Shown: one piece after another, positions 16,821 through 24,756 of the stretch
Numbering within the stretch: position 1 is the first letter of the stretch
How the letters are laid out: every line of letters begins with the position of its first letter
Assembly: GCA_947176605.1 (NCBI GenBank)
Contig: CAMWRH010000015.1
Location: 1-49,988 of the forward strand
Length of the DNA stretch: 49,988 nt
DNA from: an uncultured Porphyromonadaceae bacterium
GTDB taxonomy: Bacteria > Bacteroidota > Bacteroidia > Bacteroidales > Muribaculaceae
Direction: 5' to 3'
Notes under the pieces: generated by a model
Seen by the model: only the letters and a program-made list of their open reading frames with translations
Told to the model about the DNA's origin: nothing
Database searches by the model: none
Made by a program: the position numbers and the translations under genes

Positions 16821-16931
16821 ATGAGAGACATTTTATTCAATCCGAGGATGGTCTATTGGATTATGACTGGTTGTCCCACCTACAACGGGCCAATTGACGT
16901 CGCCTATGATACACATGTAAATGGCCTATAA
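16821..16931 (+). CDS. Possible 36-aa small protein behind a strong promoter
   Basis: An uninterrupted 36-codon frame starts 20 bases after the -7 element and ends in TAA at 16929-16931. The peptide begins MRDILFNPRMVYWIMTG and has a Cys-Pro at 18-19; it is not clearly a signal peptide or membrane segment. No family was recognised. Position and spacing are the only support: it is the first ATG of a transcript from a consensus promoter. It could be a leader peptide for the membrane-protein gene 58 bases downstream, or chance. Confidence 0.35.
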   Translation: MRDILFNPRMVYWIMTGCPTYNGPIDVAYDTHVNGL

Positions 16932-16989
16932 TAGCGCGCTTTATCTTTAACATACATCATTTTTACAACTTAATTTAAGCACTGTAAAT

Positions 16990-17256
16990 ATGTCATCCAT
17001 TTCAAAAAATATATTTAGCATCTATTCGAGTGCATTTTACCAATGTATTGTAGTTGCGGGATTGATAATCGTTGTATTCTACATGGTTTGGGAAATATGT
17101 AATGGTGCGTTGCATGTAAGGGATGCGGTAACCGACATATGGGTTTTAGCGACATGCCTGACCTATATTGCGGGCAGAAATAATCGGCACAAATATCTGA
17201 TAATGTGGATTGTACTATTCTCTCAACTCATGCTGGCATTATGGATTGCCGAATAA
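16990..17256 (+). CDS. Small membrane protein, 88 aa, function unknown
   Basis: Three hydrophobic segments are visible at about 16-33 (YQCIVVAGLIIVVFYMVW), 46-60 (ITDIWVLATCLTYIA-like region) and 69-87 (LIMWIVLFSQLMLALW), separated by short charged loops (GRNNRHK at 62-68). It is therefore an integral inner-membrane protein. Codon use is AT-rich compared with the GC-rich genes around it, which suggests a different origin. A promoter at 16771-16801 and a terminator at 17264-17301 make this a self-contained unit. A near -7 element (TATCTTTA) lies at about 16941-16948. No family was recognised; a small membrane toxin or stress peptide is possible but unproven. Confidence 0.65.
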   Translation: MSSISKNIFSIYSSAFYQCIVVAGLIIVVFYMVWEICNGALHVRDAVTDIWVLATCLTYIAGRNNRHKYLIMWIVLFSQLMLALWIAE

Positions 17257-17263
17257 TGAAACA

Positions 17264-17301
17264 CACTGCGGATATCATCTTAATCTCCGCAGTGCGTTTT
17301 T
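17264..17301 (+). terminator. Intrinsic terminator of the small membrane-protein unit
   Basis: CACTGCGGA (17264-17272) pairs perfectly with TCCGCAGTG (17286-17294), followed by CG and five T (17297-17301). It starts eight bases after the stop codon. From 17302 to 17614 the DNA is AT-rich and I see no gene in it. Confidence 0.9.
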
Positions 17302-17614
17302 ATTTATTGACATACCGTTGTGTTTCTGTCCGGTTATCCTATATACGGGGCCGGTGTAGCATCATCGACACATGGCAATATTTAAACCGGTGAGGCATCC
17401 CGACTTAAATGCATAAAGAAACCCGAAGAATGTCAAAAACCGCCTATATCGCTGATTTAGTTACATTTATTCCATCAAATTACCCTTTATATCCCATATC
17501 CCCGCCACCGACACTCTCATAATGATATTTTTCTACTTATTTCTCACTCTTCCCCCTTTTGTGACTACTTTCACAGGGTCTTTGGATATTTTTTTTGTAA
17601 TTTACGCATCCAGT

Positions 17615-17645
17615 ATTGCAAATCCGAATTTATTAATTAAATTTG
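17615..17645 (+). promoter_or_regulatory. Promoter placed almost on the start codon (leaderless candidate)
   Basis: ATTG at 17615-17618, a 19-base spacer, then TAAATTTG at 17638-17645, an exact TAnnTTTG. The predicted transcription start falls on or next to ATG 17650. Confidence 0.6.
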
Positions 17646-17649
17646 CATC

Positions 17650-18048
17650 ATGAAAGGATTTATTCTACCCCTTGTAATCTTCGGATCCTCCCTTTGCTCT
17701 TCGACTACTGCCAATGCAGAGGATGAGAATGCCGCAGTGAAACGCTATTATATCACTCTTTCCAACACCGAAAGGACTCTTATCGGCCGTGGAACGGGGG
17801 CTTCTATCGTGGTGGGTGAGAGTTTTGCCGCCAAGGCAGGGCTTTCGAAAGACGATGTGGCCAATATCGGAAAGTATCGGTTTCCGTCGCTTCAGGAGGC
17901 AATGAACTTCATGAGCGGTCATGGCTGGAAGCTGGCTGAGGCATACTCCACCACTTTGGCCGGTTCGGCAAATACGGTGTGGGTGATTTACAAGGATGTA
18001 ACCGATGAGGCCCAGTTGGCCGAAGGGCTGATCCGGGAAGAGGATTAG
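17650..18048 (+). CDS. Exported hypothetical protein, 132 aa
   Basis: The signal peptide is residues 1-23 (FILPLVIFGSSLCSSTTANA, cleavage before EDEN), so it is periplasmic or secreted. The mature protein is about 109 residues with no cysteine. The segment FPSLQEAMNFMSGHGWKLAEAY (about 76-97) resembles a pattern I associate with short Bacteroidales hypothetical proteins, but no function is known to me. The promoter -7 box ends four bases before the ATG, so the mRNA is probably leaderless. Codon use returns to that of the GC-rich neighbours. The next gene starts 109 bases downstream and may be separate. Confidence 0.72.
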   Translation: MKGFILPLVIFGSSLCSSTTANAEDENAAVKRYYITLSNTERTLIGRGTGASIVVGESFAAKAGLSKDDVANIGKYRFPSLQEAMNFMSGHGWKLAEAYSTTLAGSANTVWVIYKDVTDEAQLAEGLIREED

Positions 18049-18157
18049 ATACCCTGCGACACCCTTCCTTTCATACGCCGGAGTCCCGCTCCGACAGCAT
18101 CTCAACGAGAGTTAAATTACATTCCAACCAACTTAACTTAATACCAATATTCGATTT

Positions 18158-19897
18158 ATGAGAAAATCTTTACTTCTCGGCTCTGCCGCCATTCTTGGAG
18201 CAGCCTCGATGCAGGCTCTGCCCACGGCACCCCTGTCGCTCCCGAAGCAGACCATCACGCAGATCTCGCCCGACGGGCGCTATGTGGTATCGGAAGAAAA
18301 CGGTGCGATGTCGATTCTCGACCTCCAGACTGACCAGCATTATATCTATGGCCCGGAATCCGACACAGACCAGCATTTCTACACGTCCGGCAACGGTAAG
18401 GCCTGGTCGAACAACGGCATCATGGTGGGCAATACCATGATCCAGGGTACCCCCGACTACTGGCAGAACGGAGAATGGCACACTCTCCCCTACACTGCCG
18501 GACGCAGCACTTATCTTACCGGCATCAATGCCGACGGCACCGTAATATGCGGCATCGGACGTGTGCTCGCTTCCGACAAACTGGATACCCGCGTGGATGT
18601 GGTGCCGATGATCTGGACCCTCGGAGAGGACGGCAAATGGAGCCAGCCTCAGATACTTCCCTATCCTGAAAAGGATTTCACAGGGCGCTCCAACCAGTAT
18701 GTCTATGCCCACGTAATCTCCGACGACGGCAAGACTATCTTCGGACATACCCACGACTATTCGGGCAATTTCAATTTCCCGGTGCTCTATGAGCAGAATG
18801 AGAAGGGGGAATGGAGCTACCGCATGGTGGCAGAGGAACTCATCAACCCCAACCACTACGAGTTTGACGATCCGGGCGAGTTCACCGGATCGCAGCCCGA
18901 TCCGACCGCCTATATGAACGATGAGCAGTTTGAAGACTATCAGGACGCTTTAGCTGCATACTATGCATCAGGATATCAGCCGGAATATTATCCTGACGAG
19001 TATGACTACATGACCGACGAGAAGTACGCCCAGTATCTTCAGGACTGCGCCAACTATGACTCCAAGGCCATCGAATTCAATGCGCGTCTGGAAAAATTCC
19101 TCCTTGTCTTCGACAAGCTCTATGACGAGCAGCCCATATTCAGCATGAACATCGCATATATGGACGGCAAGGGCACTATGGCAGCCATGCGCCAGGACCG
19201 CATCGTATACGATGATCCTACCAATCCGGAAAGCACTTACCAGTCGTTCCGCAATCCCTATATCTTTGACCTGACCACAGGCGAAAGCGCTTCATCGCTC
19301 ATCGAGGGTGTCGACCGCTTCACCCCCACCGCAATGACTTCCGACGGCACTCTGCTGGCTTACGGCGGCAACCTCTCAAGCGAGGCATATATCAAACTGC
19401 GCGACAAGGAGTGGCAGCCCCTTTACGATTACATCATGTCGAAGGCTTCGGAGGGTACCAAATCCTGGATGGAGGAGAATATCGTGCATACTTTCGTGTA
19501 TGTAGACACTGATGCCGGCGTACAGGAATCGTATGAGAACCTGCCGATGCTCGGATGCACGTTCGCTTCCGACGACCTGAGTGTATTTGCAAGCAGCGTT
19601 GAAACATTCTGGGACTTCCAGGATGAAAACTATAGCTATGGCTATGTAATCCCGGTTGAGGGGATAAATGCCGTGAAAACTGTGGCAGCTGCCGGCAATC
19701 TTAATGTCAGGACGCTCCCCGGCGCCGTTGTGGCTCTGTCGGGTAAGGCTGACGTCGAGGTATACGACATGCAGGGTCGCCGCGTATTCGCCGCCAAGGG
19801 GGCTGAAGGAAATGTCAGCACCGGTCTGGCCAACGGTATGTATACCGTAAAGGTTACGGACGGCACTGACGCCTGCGTAATCAAGGCTCTCTTCTGA
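18158..19897 (+). CDS. Secreted protein with T9SS-type C-terminal sorting domain, 579 aa
   Basis: The signal peptide is about residues 1-20 (KSLLLGSAAILGAASMQA). The middle has beta-propeller-like repeats of the form I-S-x-D-G-x-x-V, for example TQISPDGRYVVSEENG (34-49), GINADGTVICGIG, VISDDGKTIFGHT and AMTSDGTLLAYGG, so a secreted propeller-like fold is inferred. A Tyr/Asp/Glu-rich segment (about 230-300) is inserted. The last about 75 residues read as a type A T9SS sorting domain: a strand with VEVYDMQGRRV, then LANGMYTVKV and a basic/hydrophobic end. It is thus a candidate cargo of the system to which PorX/PorW belong. Enzyme activity is not apparent. A strong terminator follows at 20017. 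Confidence 0.75.
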   Translation: MRKSLLLGSAAILGAASMQALPTAPLSLPKQTITQISPDGRYVVSEENGAMSILDLQTDQHYIYGPESDTDQHFYTSGNGKAWSNNGIMVGNTMIQGTPDYWQNGEWHTLPYTAGRSTYLTGINADGTVICGIGRVLASDKLDTRVDVVPMIWTLGEDGKWSQPQILPYPEKDFTGRSNQYVYAHVISDDGKTIFGHTHDYSGNFNFPVLYEQNEKGEWSYRMVAEELINPNHYEFDDPGEFTGSQPDPTAYMNDEQFEDYQDALAAYYASGYQPEYYPDEYDYMTDEKYAQYLQDCANYDSKAIEFNARLEKFLLVFDKLYDEQPIFSMNIAYMDGKGTMAAMRQDRIVYDDPTNPESTYQSFRNPYIFDLTTGESASSLIEGVDRFTPTAMTSDGTLLAYGGNLSSEAYIKLRDKEWQPLYDYIMSKASEGTKSWMEENIVHTFVYVDTDAGVQESYENLPMLGCTFASDDLSVFASSVETFWDFQDENYSYGYVIPVEGINAVKTVAAAGNLNVRTLPGAVVALSGKADVEVYDMQGRRVFAAKGAEGNVSTGLANGMYTVKVTDGTDACVIKALF

Positions 19898-20016
19898 TAT
19901 CGCCTGACTGCTTCCCGCAGAAGACCTTTCTCCGGACAACTTGCTCCGGCAATCCGGCTGCGGACAACGTCTTCACCGGATCCTGCTCCGGATGCTCCGC
20001 TCCGGATACTGAATAC

Positions 20017-20064
20017 GAAACCGGGTATCCCCCATGTAGCGGGGGCACCCGGTTTCCCTTTTTT
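20017..20064 (+). terminator. Intrinsic terminator of the T9SS-cargo gene
   Basis: GAAACCGGGT (20017-20026) pairs with ACCCGGTTTC (20047-20056), with an inner CCCCC/GGGGG helix, followed by six T at 20059-20064. The segment between (19915-20010) holds several imperfect CTCCGGA repeats. Confidence 0.92.
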
Positions 20065-20118
20065 ACACTATCTGTCGGTAGGACGCCGTCGGAGACAGGA
20101 CTCCGTGGGAGATAAAGA

Positions 20119-20162
20119 GAAAACCCCTCCGGGATTCTGATTTATCAGATTCCCGAAGGGGG
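20119..20162 (-). terminator. Intrinsic terminator of tRNA-Gln
   Basis: A long stem is formed by 20124-20140 and 20145-20161 (CCCCTCCGGGATTCTGA and its near-complement). On the minus strand it is followed by TTTTC. It sits just past the tRNA 3' end. Confidence 0.85.
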
Positions 20163-20170
20163 CTTCAATG

Positions 20171-20241
20171 TTGTCTCACCAGGATTCGAACCTGGACAGA
20201 CAGAACCAAAATCTGTAGTGCTACCATTACACCATGAGACA
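20171..20241 (-). tRNA. tRNA-Gln (anticodon UUG)
   Basis: On the minus strand the acceptor TGTCTCA pairs with TGAGACA, the anticodon stem ACAGA/TCTGT closes a loop with anticodon TTG, and the T arm is CCAGG-TTCGAAT-CCTGG. Length is 71 nt without encoded CCA. A consensus promoter and a terminator flank it, so it is a single-tRNA unit. Confidence 0.96.
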
Positions 20242-20338
20242 ATCCTCATTCTTCGGCGGCTGACTGATTCCGCAACTTACGGGCACGGAATTACCCTCTC
20301 CCGAATCATCGCACGGATATTGCCACCGGAAGATACTG

Positions 20339-20370
20339 CAAATTTACAAATTATTTTTTATTTGAGCAAA
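20339..20370 (-). promoter_or_regulatory. Full-consensus promoter of tRNA-Gln
   Basis: On the minus strand: TTTG (20370-20367), a 20-base spacer, then TAAATTTG (20346-20339). Predicted start is about 90 bases upstream of the mature tRNA. Confidence 0.8.
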
Positions 20371-20452
20371 TCCACACGGATGTTATGACTGCCGCAACAT
20401 GGCCCGGTGACGTTTTTATCTTCCGGCCTACTGTTTTATCGGATATTTTTCT

Positions 20453-20460
20453 TACTTTTG
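20453..20460 (+). promoter_or_regulatory. Putative -7 element of the WYL regulator gene
   Basis: TACTTTTG matches TAnnTTTG. It lies 136 bases before ATG 20596 and downstream of the most distal in-frame start at 20407, which argues against that longer form. No clear -33 box. Confidence 0.5.
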
Positions 20461-20595
20461 AAGCCGGAAGCGGAGTCAATGATGTCAGCACGATTGCCGA
20501 TACCCGGAGAATACGCTGTCCGGCAGGGTGATATGCCTGTTCGCCGGAATAGCCGCCCCCCACCGGTGTTAAATCTCCACTTCCTGCACGAGCCT

Positions 20596-21498
20596 ATGAC
20601 ACGCGACCTTTTCAGCCGATATGTATGGATCATCGACACGCTTACGCGCTACGGACGCCTCTCGCGGGAGCGGCTCAGCGCGCTGTGGCTGCGTTCGTCC
20701 ATATCCAACGGCCAGCCCCTGCCGGAGCGCACGTTTTTCCATTACCGGCGTTCGATCGAACAGAATTTCCATATCGACATCAATTGCGATGAGTCGGGGC
20801 AGTATTATATCGATCAGGCATCGCTCTCGCGCAACAGGTCGCTGACCAACCTTATGCTCGACAATTATGCCGTCAACGGAGCCATCTCCGACTCGCCCGA
20901 TGCCTCCGACCGTGTGGAGGTGGAGGATGTGCCTTCGGCACGCGAGTTTCTCCCTCACGTGCTTGCGGCGATACGCAATTCGGAGAAGGTATGCTTCACG
21001 TATGCCGGATTCAACCGCTCACGGGCGGAACGCGACATTATCTTCAGCCCCTATTTCCTGAAGCGCTATAAGCAACGCTGGTATATGCTGGGACGACGCG
21101 AGAAGGACGGTGGAATCCGCACCTATGCGCTCGACCGCATTAAGGCGCTGACGCTGACTCAGCAGCCGTTTGCGATCCCCGAGGGGGTGACGGCGGCGGA
21201 TTATTTCGGTTCGGTGATCGGTATCACGACTTCGCATGCCCCGATATATGACGTGCGGCTGCGGGCCTCGTCGCGCCAGGCGAAGTATATGAGGGCGCTG
21301 CCGCTACACCATTCGCAGCAGGAGGAAATACATGATGATTACAGCATCTTCTCCTATCGGCTGCAGCTTAACTACGAACTGGTGCATGAAATCATCAGTT
21401 TCGGCGATGCGGTGAAGGTGCTTGATCCTCCGGAACTGCGCGTGATGGTGACCGAGGCGCTGCGGGCGGCGCTGTCGCAGTACGGGGATCATGAGTGA
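20596..21498 (+). CDS. WYL-domain transcriptional regulator, 300 aa
   Basis: From ATG 20596 the protein opens with MTRDLFSRYVWIIDTLTRYG, the usual start of Bacteroidota WYL regulators, followed by a winged-helix region in which RTFFHYRRSIEQNFHIDI (about 46-63) is the recognition part. The WYL domain spans about 125-205, with YFLKRYKQRWYMLGRR carrying the W-Y-L-type core, followed by a C-terminal extension with a family-typical FGDAVKVLDP. WYL domains sense ligands such as nucleic acids or nucleotides and often control stress or defence genes; no such target is adjacent here. The frame is open upstream to 20407, but a -7 element at 20453 and the conserved start favour 20596. Confidence 0.88.
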   Translation: MTRDLFSRYVWIIDTLTRYGRLSRERLSALWLRSSISNGQPLPERTFFHYRRSIEQNFHIDINCDESGQYYIDQASLSRNRSLTNLMLDNYAVNGAISDSPDASDRVEVEDVPSAREFLPHVLAAIRNSEKVCFTYAGFNRSRAERDIIFSPYFLKRYKQRWYMLGRREKDGGIRTYALDRIKALTLTQQPFAIPEGVTAADYFGSVIGITTSHAPIYDVRLRASSRQAKYMRALPLHHSQQEEIHDDYSIFSYRLQLNYELVHEIISFGDAVKVLDPPELRVMVTEALRAALSQYGDHE

Positions 21499-21561
21499 CC
21501 TCCGCACTCCTCCCTCCCCACCCTCTGCCGGAGGGCTTCGGCATAATCCGATTCGCTCCGG

Positions 21562-21605
21562 CTTTTACAGATAATCCCCTCTGACTTTTACTGATAATCC
21601 CCTCT
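21562..21605 (+). repeat. Tandem 23-base repeat upstream of the SDR gene
   Basis: CTTTTACAGATAATCCCCTC plus T at 21562-21582 recurs at 21585-21605 with a single change (20/21). A degenerate third piece (CTTACAGATTACAGAT) follows at about 21619-21634. It ends about 40 bases before ATG 21648. Confidence 0.8.
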
Positions 21606-21647
21606 CTATTGTTTTCCCCTTACAGATTACAGATATTTCCTTGACTT

Positions 21648-22493
21648 ATGGCTGACAATTATCTTGAACGTCGCATGGACGACCTCCGACAGGGGCGCCT
21701 GCAGAAATCCTCTGCCTCTCCGCGCACTGGTGCGGCTCCGGGCCTGTTCGGCAAATACCCGCCGCGCAGGGTGGTGGTGACAGGGGGCGCCAACGGTATC
21801 GGACTGGAAATCACCCGCACTTTCCTGCGTGCCGGATGCAAGGTGGCAGTGATTGATATCGATGCGGAGGCCGGCCAACGTCTTGCCTCGGGCGAGGGGG
21901 TGAGGTTCTGCCACGCGGATGTGGCCGATCCCGAGGCGCTTGAACAGGCGCTGGACTCTCTTTTCTACGCCTGGCGTGATGTGGATATCATCGTGAGCAA
22001 TGCGGGGATATTCCGGCAGGCTCCGCTTGAGAGTGATCCGGTCGGAGAGTTTGACCGTGCGGTCGATGTCAATCTGCGTCCGGCCTATCTGATGGCACGG
22101 TGGTGGGCGAAATGGCGCCGGGAGCTCCCCTATCCGAATCCTTACGGAGGGCGGATGGTGCTGATAGGCTCTACGAGGCATCTGCAGAGCGAATCCGGCA
22201 CCGAGGGGTATACGGCATCCAAGGGTGGAATAGCGGCGCTTACACACGCTCTGATGATGTCGCTGGCCGAATGGCACATTACGGTCAATTGCATCTCCCC
22301 GGGATGGATACACTCCGGCGATGAGTCGGAACTCAGCGAGGCCGATGCCCGGCAGCATCCGTCGGGGCGCGTGGGGAGGCCGTCGGATGTGGCACGGCTC
22401 GCCCTTTTCCTTACGCTTCCTGACAATGACTTCATCAACGGAGCCGATATCCCTGTGGACGGCGGGATGACACGGCGCATGATCTATATCTGA
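21648..22493 (+). CDS. Short-chain dehydrogenase/reductase (SDR) family oxidoreductase, 281 aa
   Basis: Classical SDR: the nucleotide-binding TGGANGIG is at 45-52, NAG at 118-120, catalytic Ser175, and YTASK with Tyr188 and Lys192, then a CISPGWI segment after the active site and the terminal DGGM. A 40-residue hydrophilic N-terminal extension precedes the Rossmann fold. Acidic residues after beta-2 (VIDIDAEAG, 68-76) suggest NAD(H) preference (inference). Substrate unknown. A bidirectional-looking terminator separates it from the convergent fabF; it is not in an operon with the WYL gene, from which a repeat-bearing gap of 149 bases divides it. Confidence 0.92.
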   Translation: MADNYLERRMDDLRQGRLQKSSASPRTGAAPGLFGKYPPRRVVVTGGANGIGLEITRTFLRAGCKVAVIDIDAEAGQRLASGEGVRFCHADVADPEALEQALDSLFYAWRDVDIIVSNAGIFRQAPLESDPVGEFDRAVDVNLRPAYLMARWWAKWRRELPYPNPYGGRMVLIGSTRHLQSESGTEGYTASKGGIAALTHALMMSLAEWHITVNCISPGWIHSGDESELSEADARQHPSGRVGRPSDVARLALFLTLPDNDFINGADIPVDGGMTRRMIYI

Positions 22494-22526
22494 ACGCTAT
22501 CCCCCGCAGGGATTCTCACTGTAAAG

Positions 22527-22572
22527 AATATCCCCGCAAGGCCGTTGAATGCGGCGTTGCGGGGATATTTCG
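22527..22572. terminator. Terminator hairpin between the SDR gene and fabF
   Basis: AATATCCCCGCAA (22527-22539) pairs with TTGCGGGGATATT (22557-22569), with an inner GCCG/CGGC helix. T-rich DNA follows on the plus side (TTTCGTTT), and on the minus side after the stem comes CTTTAC. It probably works for both convergent genes. Confidence 0.8.
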
Positions 22573-22618
22573 TTTATCCGGATCATGCCCGTGCAGGGCA
22601 TGACCGGATTCATGTGTA

Positions 22619-23884
22619 TCAGTCCTTGTATTTCTTAAGGATGATGCAGGCGTTGTGGCCACCGAAACCGAAGGTGTTGGAGAGCACGGCGTTGATGTCG
22701 CGTTTCACTGCCTTGTTGAAGGTGAAGTTGAGGTCGTAGTCTACTTCGGGGTCGTTGTCGCCGTCGACGTGGTTGATTGTCGGGGGCACGATACCCTCTT
22801 CGATAGCCTTTACGCTGAAGAGAGCCTCGATTGCTCCGGCGGCACCGAGGAGGTGGCCTGTCATTGACTTGGTGGAGCTGAGGTTCATCTTGTATGCGTG
22901 GTCACCGAATACCTGCTTGATGGCCTTGGCCTCGGAGATGTCGCCTACGGGAGTGGAAGTGCCGTGGAGGTTGATGTAATCGATATCCTCGGGCTTCATC
23001 CCTGCGTCGCGCAGGGCGTTCTCCATTACCAGGCGCGCACCCAGACCTTCGGGGTGAGTGGCGGTGATATGGTAAGCGTCGGCGCTGAGGCCGCCGCCGG
23101 CCACTTCGGCATAGATCTTTGCGCCGCGTGCCTTGGCGTGCTCAAGCTCTTCGAGCACGAGTGCAGCCGCACCTTCGCCGATTACGAAACCGTCGCGCGA
23201 GCCGCTGAAGGGGCGTGATGCGCCTGCGGGATCGTCGTTGCGGGTGGAAAGGGCCTTCATCGAGTTGAAGCCACCCACACCTGCGGGGAAGATGGCAGCC
23301 TCTGCGCCACCTGCCACGATAGCGTCGGCATGGCCGAGACGGATGAGGTTGAAGGCATCGACCAGGGCATTGTTGCTGGATGCGCAGGCCGATACGGTGC
23401 CGAAGTTGGGGCCGTGGAAACCGTGGTCGATCGAGATGTGACCGGCCGCGATGTCGGCAATCATTTTCGGAATGAAGAAGGGATTGTATTTCGGACCCTT
23501 GTCGGCGTTGATGGCGTAATATCCGGCCTCCTCCTCAAACGTGTGGAGACCGCCGATTCCGGCGGCGAACACTACACCGACACGATTCTTGTCGACACCC
23601 TCTTCGGAATCGAGCTTGGCATCGTCGATCGCCTCCTGGGCTGCCACGAGGGCATACTGTGCGTAGAGGTCGAGCTGACGGAGTTTCTTGCGGTCAAAGT
23701 GCTCCTCGGGTTTGAAATCCTTCACCTCACATGCAAACTGCGTCTTGAAGAGCGTTGCATCGAAGTGGGTGATGGGGCCTGCGCCGCTCTTGCCTTCGAC
23801 GGCTGCCTTCCAGGTGTCGGCCACATTGTTGCCGAGCGGCGAGAGGGCGCCGAGTCCGGTAATTACAACTCTTTTTAATTCCAT
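22619..23884 (-). CDS. fabF: Beta-ketoacyl-[acyl-carrier-protein] synthase II, 421 aa
   Basis: Elongating condensing enzyme of type II fatty acid synthesis. The catalytic triad is visible: Cys167 in TVSACASSNNALVDAF, His307 in LHGTSTPVGD and His344 in MTGHLLGAAGA, with Lys339 in SSTKS. The C-terminal NTFGFGGHNA segment is standard. ATG 23884 begins MELKRVVITGLG, the conserved start; the frame is open 54 bases further upstream without conservation. It follows acpP (258 bases upstream on the same strand), the usual acpP-fabF pair, but the rnc gene often found next is not adjacent here. A hairpin lies between acpP and fabF. Confidence 0.97.
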   Translation of the reverse strand: MELKRVVITGLGALSPLGNNVADTWKAAVEGKSGAGPITHFDATLFKTQFACEVKDFKPEEHFDRKKLRQLDLYAQYALVAAQEAIDDAKLDSEEGVDKNRVGVVFAAGIGGLHTFEEEAGYYAINADKGPKYNPFFIPKMIADIAAGHISIDHGFHGPNFGTVSACASSNNALVDAFNLIRLGHADAIVAGGAEAAIFPAGVGGFNSMKALSTRNDDPAGASRPFSGSRDGFVIGEGAAALVLEELEHAKARGAKIYAEVAGGGLSADAYHITATHPEGLGARLVMENALRDAGMKPEDIDYINLHGTSTPVGDISEAKAIKQVFGDHAYKMNLSSTKSMTGHLLGAAGAIEALFSVKAIEEGIVPPTINHVDGDNDPEVDYDLNFTFNKAVKRDINAVLSNTFGFGGHNACIILKKYKD

Positions 23885-23926
23885 AGATGAGGAAATTGGG
23901 TTGGAGTGATTATTAATTAAGTAAGT

Positions 23927-23970
23927 AAGAGTCAGCACCTGGCTGCCTGCGGCTTCCAGACCCGACTCTT
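23927..23970 (-). other. Hairpin in the acpP-fabF intergenic region
   Basis: AAGAGTC (23927-23933) pairs with GACTCTT (23964-23970), with an inner CCTGG-type helix. On the minus strand it is followed by a T-rich run (ACTTACTTAATTAATAA). It could be a processing or attenuation site that lowers fabF relative to acpP. Confidence 0.4.
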
Positions 23971-24141
23971 AGGTGTTGTGTGTGTAGTCTAAGAATAATC
24001 CGGTGGGCGCAGTGGCCCGCCGTGTCGCTTTGCCTTCGCCTCCGGCTCCTTGCGGATGGAGGTGATGCACTTCGTTGCGATGATGAAAGGCTACGATGGG
24101 AGTTGGTGATGCCAGCCCCCTTGGGAGACTCTGAGGCTCGA

Positions 24142-24378
24142 TTAAGCCACGTGGCTCTCGATGTAAGAGATAGCGTCGCCTACAGTTGTGATCTTCTCAG
24201 CGTCCTCGTCGGGGATAGAGATACCGAATTCCTTCTCGAATTCCATGATCAGCTCCACTGTGTCGAGTGAGTCTGCACCCAGGTCCTTACTGAATTCTGC
24301 GGCATTATTTACCTCTGCCTCATCTACAGTCAGCTTGTCGACGATGATCTCTCTTACTTTGCTTGCAACATCAGACAT
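24142..24378 (-). CDS. acpP: Acyl carrier protein, 78 aa
   Basis: Carries fatty acyl chains on 4'-phosphopantetheine. The attachment residue is Ser37 in the [10 protein letters not shown] motif, and the protein is short, acidic and four-helical as expected. ATG 24378 gives [12 protein letters not shown], the normal length of 78; the frame is open further upstream but without ACP-like sequence. It is first in the acpP-fabF unit. A near-consensus -7 element lies at 24571-24578, giving a long leader of roughly 190 bases. Confidence 0.97.
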   Translation of the reverse strand: MSDVASKVREIIVDKLTVDEAEVNNAAEFSKDLGADSLDTVELIMEFEKEFGISIPDEDAEKITTVGDAISYIESHVA

Positions 24379-24570
24379 AGTTGTTGAAAATTTTATTTTA
24401 GTTAATATTGATTGTCTGTACCGGCCCGGCGCTCTTCTTTTCCGTTGGAGAAAAGGTTGCCGTTGGAGAAAGGGGGCGGCTCGCACCGCTGTATTCCTTT
24501 CCCCCCGACAGAGAGCTCCTTAAGCCTCTTCCGGTCACTCCGCAATGGGAGCTTAGGGCGTTTCAGACTG

Positions 24571-24578
24571 CAAATTAA
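24571..24578 (-). promoter_or_regulatory. Probable -7 element of acpP
   Basis: The minus strand reads TTAATTTG, one change from TAnnTTTG. It lies between the korB 3' hairpin and acpP in an AT-rich stretch otherwise without genes. Confidence 0.4.
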
Positions 24579-24661
24579 GTGATAAAATTTCAATTGTGAA
24601 AATTTTTCCCTCAAAAATGCACATCTTTTTTTTGTTCGTGCAGTTTTTTCACGAAATTTTA

Positions 24662-24706
24662 CCCCCGTCTTTATGCAAAACGGTTGTTTCCGCATAAAGA
24701 CGGGGG
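24662..24706 (-). terminator. Long hairpin after korB, probable terminator
   Basis: CCCCCGTCTTTATGC (24662-24676) pairs perfectly with GCATAAAGACGGGGG (24692-24706). On the minus strand it is followed by TAAAATTT, a weak U tract. It is 50 bases past the korB stop. Confidence 0.6.
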
Positions 24707-24756
24707 CGGATATCTGTCGCTCCGGCTTTTGAGTCAGCCGTGAGGATGGCGACGGT

